DNA of 64,000 nucleotides from Melioribacteraceae bacterium (GTDB lineage Bacteria > Bacteroidota > Ignavibacteria > Ignavibacteriales > Melioribacteraceae), in the NCBI GenBank assembly GCA_021740785.1, contig JAIOZI010000004.1, positions 1-64,000 on the forward strand. The letters run 5' to 3'. The position numbers were made by a program, and so were the translations under genes. The notes under the pieces are model-generated. The model searched no databases, was not told the DNA's origin, and saw only the letters and a list, made by a program, of their open reading frames with translations. Of this stretch, positions 26,138 through 33,148 are shown piece by piece (within the stretch, counting starts at the first letter, position 1; every line of letters begins with the position of its first letter).

Positions 26138-27232
26138 ATGGATGGGATAAGCAACATATTAGATAAATTATCTTTGGACGATGTCCAAAAGCTGAAGATG
26201 CTGTTTTCGATTTCTCAAGATTCGCCGGGGAAACCGCTGGTTACTTTACGTGTTTTTCGTGATGAATATGAGGTAATGATTGAGAATAACAGGTCGGCGA
26301 ATTATTGTAAGTCCGTTAGAATTGCAATGAAACATTTATGTGATTTTTTCGGATTGCAAAAGCCTATCGGTTCAATTTCTCTGAAGGATATGGAAGATTT
26401 TATGATGCATCTGCAGCGCCATGTGAAGAAAGGATACCGTGTTTATTATAGAACTCTGAAAGCTGCATTTACTAAGGCTGTTGAATGGGGGTACATCGAA
26501 AAAAATCATTTCACAAAAATTAAACTTCCGAAGAAGAATAAGCTGCATCCCACTTTTATTACCGAAAAGCAATTAAAAATAATACTTGAGAAGATACCAA
26601 ATGAGGTTGTGAGTGATTTTGTCTTGTTCGCTTATTATACGGGAATGCGTCTGGATGAGATTATAAATCTGAAATGGAGAAATCTAGATTTGGAAAACAT
26701 GATAATTATTGTAGGAGATGATGAGTTTGTTACGAAGGGAAAGAATCAGCGTTATGTACCGATTGGGGATGAGGTGGCTAGGGTTCTGAAGAATACGCGT
26801 AATTCATACCCACCCCATAATCCCCTCCCGGGAAGGGACAAATTTTCTAACGGATATGTGTTTTGTAAGGGTGACGGGAGAAAATATACTGGTGATTATT
26901 TTTCCCGCCGGTTTAAGAGGGCTTGCCGAGCTGCCGGTATGGATGAATCAATTCATTTTCATTCTTTAAGACATTCGTTTGCATCGAATCTTGTTCAACG
27001 CGGGGTTTCGCTTTATGTTGTTAAGGAGCTGCTCGGTCATGCGTCGATTTCTACAACGGAAATTTATTCGCATTTGAATGTGGATAGTTTGAGGGATGCG
27101 GTTAGCAGGTTGAATGCGAGAGGTGAAGACGGGAAGCATGAAAACACTGAACCCCCTCTAAATCTCCCCCTTAACAAGGGGGAGACTTTTAAACGTGGAC
27201 TGAGATTGGTTAGTGGAGAAAATTTGTTATGA
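26138..27232 (+). CDS. Tyrosine recombinase / integrase (first copy)
   Basis: A 364-residue site-specific recombinase. The catalytic set is complete: R171 (TGMRLDEI), K200, H275-xx-R278 (HSLRHSF), H301 (LLGH) and Y310 (IYSH). An N-terminal SAM-like core-binding domain covers about 30-125. Compared with the related recombinase at 35.6 kb it has about 14 extra residues at 222-236, in the loop before NGYVF, and an extra C-terminal tail. Both are encoded by palindromic repeat elements. Its stop overlaps the start of the primase gene (ATGA). It should integrate and excise this element. Confidence 0.92.
   Translation: MDGISNILDKLSLDDVQKLKMLFSISQDSPGKPLVTLRVFRDEYEVMIENNRSANYCKSVRIAMKHLCDFFGLQKPIGSISLKDMEDFMMHLQRHVKKGYRVYYRTLKAAFTKAVEWGYIEKNHFTKIKLPKKNKLHPTFITEKQLKIILEKIPNEVVSDFVLFAYYTGMRLDEIINLKWRNLDLENMIIIVGDDEFVTKGKNQRYVPIGDEVARVLKNTRNSYPPHNPLPGRDKFSNGYVFCKGDGRKYTGDYFSRRFKRACRAAGMDESIHFHSLRHSFASNLVQRGVSLYVVKELLGHASISTTEIYSHLNVDSLRDAVSRLNARGEDGKHENTEPPLNLPLNKGETFKRGLRLVSGENLL
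26801..26845 (+). repeat. Palindromic repeat inserted in frame inside the integrase gene
   Basis: The stretch holds CCCCTCCC-GGGAAGGG and encodes SYPPHNPLPGRDKF. It has the layout of the intergenic CCCCTC/GAGGGG elements near 1202 and 3064, and the paralogous integrase lacks these residues. Confidence 0.7.
27152..27190 (+). repeat. CTCCCCCTT/AAGGGGGAG palindrome in the 3' end of the integrase gene
   Basis: The near-perfect stem CTCCCCCTT-AAC-AAGGGGGAG is read in frame as part of the C-terminal tail (TEPPLNLPLNKGETF). The tail lies beyond the catalytic Tyr and has no counterpart in the second integrase. Confidence 0.8.
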
Positions 27233-29577
27233 GTTATCGGGATGTGGCAAAGGATTATAATGATGCGTTCGGATTTAATGTTATTCCTCTTGTAAATAAG
27301 ATTCCAATAATGGATTGGAGCAGATGGCATGTTGAGGAAATGCGCTTTGATGATATTGATAAATTAGGCTGGCATGTGAGGGTGAATGGTCTTGGCACAA
27401 TTTCCGGAGTAAATGATTTGCGATGTTTGGATTTTGATAATGTTGTTGATGAGAATTTTGTATATGAGTTTGCAGAGGCACTTGGGCTTGGTAAGGATTA
27501 TGTCTGGATAGTTAAGAGCGGCAGCGGAAAGGGTTTTCATATATGGTTTTATTGTGAGAATGAAGATTATTATTTGGAGGGTATCGGTGGTGAAAAATCC
27601 TATTATAAATTTGAGCCGAGAAAGAATAAGAAATGTGACCATGTCGAATTGAGATGGAAAAATTGCCAGACGGTCCTACCCCCTTCCAAACATCCAAGCG
27701 GTAATGAGTATAAGTTTGTGAATATGAAAAGCAGCGGCATCCCGGAATTGGAGCCGGGAAAAGTCTGGATCGGTAAACTGCTTGAGTCGATAAAGAAGTT
27801 ATGTGTTATAGAAGATTCTAACAGCGATAAGAAAACGGTTAATTCAAAGTCCGGTTCAAACAACGGTAGAAAGAGAACTTTATATAAGTACGAAAAGAAA
27901 CTGCTTGATGATGCTTCTGATTTTATTAAGGGTACAATCGATAATTATGATGACTGGCTAAAGCTTGGTTTTGCTCTTGCGGAAATTGGTGAAGCCGGGC
28001 GAGAATATTTTGTTAGAATCAGCAGCGATAATAAAAAATATAATGATTGTGAAGAATCGATTAACAAAAAGTTTGACGGACTGCTAAAAGATTATAGAGG
28101 TGATATAACATTAGGGACCTTCTTTGAGATTGCCAAAAAATACGGATGGGTAAAACCGCGAAAACATTTCTGGCGAATTGATGATAACAAGGCTGTGATA
28201 ATACGAGCGGAACTGATTGAGTTGCTGGAGGAAGAGGGTTTCGGGAAAATATTTATTGGTGATGAAAATATTTTTGTGCGGGTTTGTAATAATGTCGCAA
28301 CTGAAACAAACAACGTGAGAATAAAGGATTTTGTGCTGGATTATATTGATGATGTTATTAATGAAGATTGGGTAAAACGGCTAGTGAAAGAAAGTCTGAT
28401 AAAAGGTGCGCGAACAATATTTGGTGATGCGACACTGGAGTGCATGCAGACTTTAGAATTGCATTTCTTACGTGATAATAAGGAAACATCATATTTCTTT
28501 TTTGATAATTATTTTGTTGAAGTGAATAAAGGTTATGTGAATGTAAAAGGTTATGATTTACTGGAAGGTGTTATCTGGGAGCGACAAAAAATCGATCGGA
28601 AGTTTGTCAGGGGTAATAGTGATTGTGTGTTTAAGGAGTTCTTAAAAAATATCTGTAGAAATGAGTCAAAAAGATTATCTGCTTTGAAAAGTGCGATTGG
28701 TTATTTGCTGCATAATTATAAGAATCCGGCTTGTACTAAAGCAATAATTTTCGTTGATGAGAAATTGAGCGAGAATGCGTTTGGAAGATCCGGAAAGGGA
28801 TTAATTGGCGGGGCAGTTTCAAAGTTAAGAAATGCCGTAAAGATTGACGGGAAGAATTTCAATTTTGATAAGTCGTTTGCTTTCCAGGCTGTGGATATTG
28901 ATACTGAAATTATGTTCTTTGATGATGTGATTAAGAAATTCGAATTCGAGAGGTTGTTCAGCATATTAACAGAGGGATTAACGATTGAAAAGAAAAACCG
29001 GAATTCAATTCATATAGATTTTGAAGATTCACCAAAGGTACTGATTACAACTAATTATTCGGTTAATGGTTCTGATGATTCGAGTAAAGACAGGCAATTT
29101 GTAGTTGAATTTTCTGATCACTACAATGCCAGGCATAAGCCAACTGATGATTTTGGAAAACTCTTTTTCAGCGAGTGGGATAATGATGAGTTTAACCGTT
29201 TTGATAATTTTATGACCGGGTGTTGTCAGTATTATCTGCAGCATGGTTTGGTTGAGTATGACTATGTGAATCTTACCCGTAAAAAATTGATTGATGAAAC
29301 TAGTACTGAGTTTGAGGAGTTTATCAGCGGAATTGTTTTGGGAACTGAGCATAATAAGAAGGAACTATTCAAAAGGTTCCAGGAAGAGTATGAGGATTAT
29401 GAAAAGCTGCGTCAAAACACTTTCACTAAGTGGACAAAAGTCTATGCTAATTTGTACGAATTGGACGTTCACGAGAGGAAGTCCGGGCGGGAGCGCTATT
29501 TTGCATTGACGAAAAAGGGTGAAAGATTTATTGCACAAACGGAATCTGGACGAAGTGATGATGAGTTGGGTTTTTAG
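27229..29577 (+). CDS. Primase-polymerase with SF3-type helicase domain
   Basis: A 782-residue replication protein of a mobile element. The N-terminal archaeo-eukaryotic primase/PrimPol domain has CLDFD (D68, D70), GKGFHIWF (H104) and VLPPSKHPSG. A PriCT-2-like linker lies at about 235-300 (DYDDWLKLGFALAEIG). The C-terminal ATPase has Walker A FGRSGKGL (518-525), Walker B IMFFDD (about 561-566) and the SF3-like sensor PKVLITTNYSVNG (about 602-614), ending in a winged-helix-like DNA-binding region. Its ATG overlaps the integrase stop. It probably replicates the excised circle, as in phage satellites and plasmid-like elements. Confidence 0.87.
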   Translation: MSYRDVAKDYNDAFGFNVIPLVNKIPIMDWSRWHVEEMRFDDIDKLGWHVRVNGLGTISGVNDLRCLDFDNVVDENFVYEFAEALGLGKDYVWIVKSGSGKGFHIWFYCENEDYYLEGIGGEKSYYKFEPRKNKKCDHVELRWKNCQTVLPPSKHPSGNEYKFVNMKSSGIPELEPGKVWIGKLLESIKKLCVIEDSNSDKKTVNSKSGSNNGRKRTLYKYEKKLLDDASDFIKGTIDNYDDWLKLGFALAEIGEAGREYFVRISSDNKKYNDCEESINKKFDGLLKDYRGDITLGTFFEIAKKYGWVKPRKHFWRIDDNKAVIIRAELIELLEEEGFGKIFIGDENIFVRVCNNVATETNNVRIKDFVLDYIDDVINEDWVKRLVKESLIKGARTIFGDATLECMQTLELHFLRDNKETSYFFFDNYFVEVNKGYVNVKGYDLLEGVIWERQKIDRKFVRGNSDCVFKEFLKNICRNESKRLSALKSAIGYLLHNYKNPACTKAIIFVDEKLSENAFGRSGKGLIGGAVSKLRNAVKIDGKNFNFDKSFAFQAVDIDTEIMFFDDVIKKFEFERLFSILTEGLTIEKKNRNSIHIDFEDSPKVLITTNYSVNGSDDSSKDRQFVVEFSDHYNARHKPTDDFGKLFFSEWDNDEFNRFDNFMTGCCQYYLQHGLVEYDYVNLTRKKLIDETSTEFEEFISGIVLGTEHNKKELFKRFQEEYEDYEKLRQNTFTKWTKVYANLYELDVHERKSGRERYFALTKKGERFIAQTESGRSDDELGF

Positions 29578-29592
29578 TGGATGCTAAAACTA

Positions 29593-29690
29593 CTCTATTT
29601 TGTCCGCCAAATTGTTTGATTTTAGTTTACAAATGCATAGTTGGACGTTTGGACAATAGAGGGACTTATAATTGATAAATAATTAAGTCC
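29593..29690. terminator. Inverted repeats after the primase gene
   Basis: CTCTATTTTGTCC (29593-29605) pairs with GGACAATAGAG (29651-29661), and a second stem GGACTTA...TAAGTCC spans 29662-29690. They separate the replication genes from the radical SAM cassette and could terminate transcription or bind a replication protein. Confidence 0.45.
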
Positions 29691-29818
29691 GACAAGTTTT
29701 GTGATGGTACTGCAGATAGATAATGAAGGTAGAATTTTTTACAATTGATTTCATATTGAAAATGCACTAAATTAAACATCATTTGAGATAAAATAATACA
29801 AAATTAGAGGCAAAACAA

Positions 29819-30802
29819 ATGAGTGGAGCAATAGCAGGCACAGCAATATTAAAAAATTCACGCCTTTCTGATGAACTAAATACAATCACCCTAACAATCA
29901 ACAATAATTGTAATCTTTCATGCCCCCATTGTTATTTGCAATATAATAAAAAGAATTTTTTGTTAGCAGAACCAACTATAGATTCAGTTTTCAAATCTGA
30001 TTTTAAACATTTAGCGATTGTTGGGAAAGAACCTTTATTAAACAGAGAATCGATAAAACTTGTGCATGATTTAATCAATAGGTGCAAGAAAATGGGTAAA
30101 AGTATATCACTGATTACAAATGGCACTGGCTTAGAAAAATTAAATCCAATATCGATTGGTGAGATTGACTATATAGATGTTAGTTTTGATGGTGGACCAA
30201 AAACATATGAGATGAATAGGAAAGGAACTTTTGATAGAATTATTGACTCAATTAATAACATTCAAGAAAAAAGTAGGACGATTTTTAACGCACTTCACAC
30301 TATCCACTCAGCTAATATAAATAACATTGATGATATGCTCGAAATTAGAAATTATGCTGATTTTGATATTATTATGTTTTCACCATATTTAAAAACCCAT
30401 AATGATGGGACTAATGAAATTGAAAGTGTTAAACTCGAAGATATTCTAAAAAAATTGAGCTCATCATACAGCTTTAACAATACTAATAGTGCATACCTTT
30501 TAATTGATACTTATCATTTAGCACAAGAATCTATCACCGAATCAGTTATAGAAGAATTGATTTCTAAGTATTCACTTGAGTCAAAGGTAAAGCTATTTGC
30601 AAAAGATGCATTACTTTATGGTATAATCAGAGTGACCTTTGATGATCTTGTCCTTACACCAGAAGAATCTTTACATCCTATATATTATTTTGATTCTTTC
30701 CGTTATGCCTCGAATCATGATTTGAATCAAATCTTTTCTGAACTAAAAGAAAAATCTTATAAAAATAAATATGATTATAAAAGGGCTGAACTTTTCTTAT
30801 GA
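29819..30802 (+). CDS. Radical SAM enzyme, first gene of an importer cassette
   Basis: A 327-residue radical SAM protein. The 4Fe-4S site is C31-x3-C35-x2-C38 (NCNLSCPHCY), followed by the expected strands: AIVGKEPLL (GGEP-like), SLITNGTG and YIDVSFDGGP (SAM-binding strands). There is no SPASM-type Cys cluster at the C-terminus. The ATG follows AGAGGC at about eight bases. Its end overlaps the ABC ATPase gene by 32 bases, so it belongs to one operon with the importer and the dehydrogenase-like gene. The substrate is unknown. A role in modifying or making the imported compound is inference. Confidence 0.88.
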   Translation: MSGAIAGTAILKNSRLSDELNTITLTINNNCNLSCPHCYLQYNKKNFLLAEPTIDSVFKSDFKHLAIVGKEPLLNRESIKLVHDLINRCKKMGKSISLITNGTGLEKLNPISIGEIDYIDVSFDGGPKTYEMNRKGTFDRIIDSINNIQEKSRTIFNALHTIHSANINNIDDMLEIRNYADFDIIMFSPYLKTHNDGTNEIESVKLEDILKKLSSSYSFNNTNSAYLLIDTYHLAQESITESVIEELISKYSLESKVKLFAKDALLYGIIRVTFDDLVLTPEESLHPIYYFDSFRYASNHDLNQIFSELKEKSYKNKYDYKRAELFL

Positions 30803-31373
30803 TGAGAAACCCCTATATGAGGATTTCTGTTTTGAATCAGAAAGTAAAATCATAGCATTAAAGGGTCCATCGGGCTGTGGTAAAACAACATTGTTAAAGA
30901 TTCTATCTAAGAATCTTATTCCTCAAAAGTATTCCGAAATAGATTTTAGGACTAATACTTTTTTGGTGATTCAAGAAGACGGCTTATTCCCTTGGTTATC
31001 TGGAGAACAGAATATTCTACATTTCATAGATATTGATTACAAATCAATAACAGAAAATGAAATATTTGAGAATATAAAAACTTATTGGAAAAAGAAGGCA
31101 TTTGAAATGTCATTTGGCCAAAGAAGAATGATTGAACTTTTTCGAGCTATCTTATTACAACCAGATTTATTACTCTTAGATGAACCTTTTAATTTTCTTG
31201 ATAAGAAGAACAGAAAAATAATAACTAAAACTCTGTTGGAGATTTCAAAGCGCAATACTGAAATAATCTTTACAAGTCACTATAAAGAAGAAAATCTAAG
31301 TTATGACATAAATACTTACTATTATAATGGTAGTTTTCCAATCAGAAGGTTAGAAAATGAAAAACAAAATTAA
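30771..31373 (+). CDS. ABC importer ATP-binding subunit (NitT/TauT type)
   Basis: A 200-residue nucleotide-binding subunit that powers uptake. It has Walker A GPSGCGKTT (32-40), a Q-loop (VIQEDGLFPWLSG), signature SFGQRR (about 115) and Walker B LLLLDEP (about 132-138), followed by the H-loop ending IIFTSH. DGLFPWLS is characteristic of the nitrate/taurine/sulfonate branch. It overlaps the radical SAM gene upstream and the permease gene downstream. The protein is shorter than the usual 240-260 residues but retains all motifs. Confidence 0.92.
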   Translation: MIIKGLNFSYDEKPLYEDFCFESESKIIALKGPSGCGKTTLLKILSKNLIPQKYSEIDFRTNTFLVIQEDGLFPWLSGEQNILHFIDIDYKSITENEIFENIKTYWKKKAFEMSFGQRRMIELFRAILLQPDLLLLDEPFNFLDKKNRKIITKTLLEISKRNTEIIFTSHYKEENLSYDINTYYYNGSFPIRRLENEKQN

Positions 31374-32106
31374 GAAAATTGCCTTGACTACAAGCGGAAT
31401 AATATTGATACCAGTAGTTTGGATTGTTTTAAAGTATTTAGATGTTATCTCAGATAGATATCTCCCTTCTATACAATCAGTAATTGATGCTTTTTTATCA
31501 ATAGAACCTAACATCCTAATACATTCTTATTGGTCACTTTTAAGGTTGGTGGTTGGTTTTACAGGAGGAACAGTAATAGGAATTGTATTAGGGTTATATT
31601 TATTTAAAAGTCGTGTTCTTAACAAATTATTATACCCAGGTATTCAATCTTTAAGATCTATACCAGCTGCTGCAACAGTTCCTTTTTTTTTGTTATGGTT
31701 TGGTTTTGAAGAGACTGGTAAACTACTGTTAATATTTACCGGAATAGCTTTTAACCTATCTATTACAACTTTGGAGGTCTTATCACGCATTCCAGAAAAA
31801 TATTTGATTTTTTTTAGTAGTATTAAAAGTAGTCCGAGAGATAAACTAAATTATTTCGCATTACCTTTTGTTTTAGAAAAAATACTACCAACTTTACGTT
31901 TTTCTCTTTCAACAGCTATTAGTTTAGTTGTTATTTCAGAATTACTCGGTTCTCAAGTTGGATTAGGTTATTTGATTCAAACTGCACGTTCAACATTCTC
32001 TATGAATGTTATCTTTGCCTCAATGATTCTTTTAGGAATTATGAACTACACTGCTGATAAAATATTAATTGTCTCATGGAAAAAATTAATTTATTGGAGG
32101 ATATAG
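31357..32106 (+). CDS. ABC importer permease (NitT/TauT type)
   Basis: A 249-residue inner-membrane permease with about six hydrophobic segments. The EAA-type cytoplasmic loop region is visible around ISELLGSQVGLGYLIQTA, and the family signature RSIPAAATVPFFLLWFGFEETGK lies in two parts near 95-117. AGAAGG precedes the ATG, which overlaps the ATPase gene by 17 bases. It should form the channel with the ATPase and receive substrate from the lipoprotein encoded next. Confidence 0.92.
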   Translation: MKNKIKKIALTTSGIILIPVVWIVLKYLDVISDRYLPSIQSVIDAFLSIEPNILIHSYWSLLRLVVGFTGGTVIGIVLGLYLFKSRVLNKLLYPGIQSLRSIPAAATVPFFLLWFGFEETGKLLLIFTGIAFNLSITTLEVLSRIPEKYLIFFSSIKSSPRDKLNYFALPFVLEKILPTLRFSLSTAISLVVISELLGSQVGLGYLIQTARSTFSMNVIFASMILLGIMNYTADKILIVSWKKLIYWRI

Positions 32107-33140
32107 TGAGATTAATCAAATTATATATAATCATTCCTTTCTTACTCTTTTTCACAATTATGTCATGTGATGAATCAACTAATGAAAAATCATTAAAGGT
32201 GGGAATTTCACCTTATCAAGACATTGCAATGATTGTTAATTATGAGCACCTTGATTTGGAAAGAAAATATAACATGTCACTTGATCTAATCACTATGAAT
32301 TGGGAGGATATTATACCAGCTATTGCAAGTTCAGGTGAAACTATTGATCTAGGATTTGCAAGTATTATTGAATACTTAACAAAAGAAAATAATATCAATA
32401 ATGATACCGAGGATTCATTATTATTTATTTATCCGGCTTATCTTTACAAAGGTGGAAGTTTTATTACATTTGATGAGAGCATTCAAGTGCTAGATAAATC
32501 TAATTTAACGAATAAAGATGTTATAAGTAATTTTTTACAATACAAGATTGGTGCCCAGAAAAATTCTGTATATGAAATGATGTTATATAGTTTGGCAAGG
32601 AAGAACAATATTAGTATTAAAGAATTAAAAATTTATGATACTCCACTAAACGATGGATTACTTGCAACGCAAAATGGGAGTTTGGATATATCATCTGCTG
32701 GACTTACCCAATTAACTGAAGCAAAAAAAAGAGGTGGTCGAGTAGTGCTAAATATGGAAACTATGGATTTCGCAAATGATATGATGGGCTTTGTCTGTAA
32801 AAAAAGCACATTACAAAGTAGAGAAAAAGAAATTAAAAATTTTATAAAAATGTGGTATGAATGTGTTGATTATGTTTTTAAAAATTTGGATGAAAATTCA
32901 AAAGTGAGTTTAGAGTATCTTGATGAAAAAGCAGCAACTAAATATACACTATCGCAATATAAATCAGCGTTAAGTCAAGAATATTTTCCCAAATCAATAG
33001 ATGAAGTTAATGAAGTATTTATTTCTGACACAGGTAAGTATTATTATAAACGAGTGGCTGATGATATTATTCAATATTTACTCGAGAACAACATCGTAAG
33101 AGCACGACCTAAAGTTCCCGAATTTATCAAAATAAAATAA
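32106..33140 (+). CDS. Substrate-binding lipoprotein of the importer
   Basis: A 344-residue periplasmic-binding lipoprotein of the TauA/NMT1-like family. I chose the GTG at 32106 because GGAGG lies five bases before it and it overlaps the permease TAG by one base. An upstream ATG at 32076 has no such site. The signal peptide ends in a lipobox FTIMSC with the lipidated Cys21. The mature part follows the family order: VGISPYQDIA, LDLITMNWEDIIPAIASG-like segment, LGFASI, and a hinge region NSVYEMMLYSLARKNNI. The ligand cannot be read from sequence. Confidence 0.88.
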   Translation: MRLIKLYIIIPFLLFFTIMSCDESTNEKSLKVGISPYQDIAMIVNYEHLDLERKYNMSLDLITMNWEDIIPAIASSGETIDLGFASIIEYLTKENNINNDTEDSLLFIYPAYLYKGGSFITFDESIQVLDKSNLTNKDVISNFLQYKIGAQKNSVYEMMLYSLARKNNISIKELKIYDTPLNDGLLATQNGSLDISSAGLTQLTEAKKRGGRVVLNMETMDFANDMMGFVCKKSTLQSREKEIKNFIKMWYECVDYVFKNLDENSKVSLEYLDEKAATKYTLSQYKSALSQEYFPKSIDEVNEVFISDTGKYYYKRVADDIIQYLLENNIVRARPKVPEFIKIK

Positions 33141-33148
33141 GAACAATA

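Noticed and set aside
27064-29352. Several minus-strand frames opposite the integrase and primase genes
   Set aside because: All lie opposite domains with identified catalytic motifs. None has a start signal or recognisable product.
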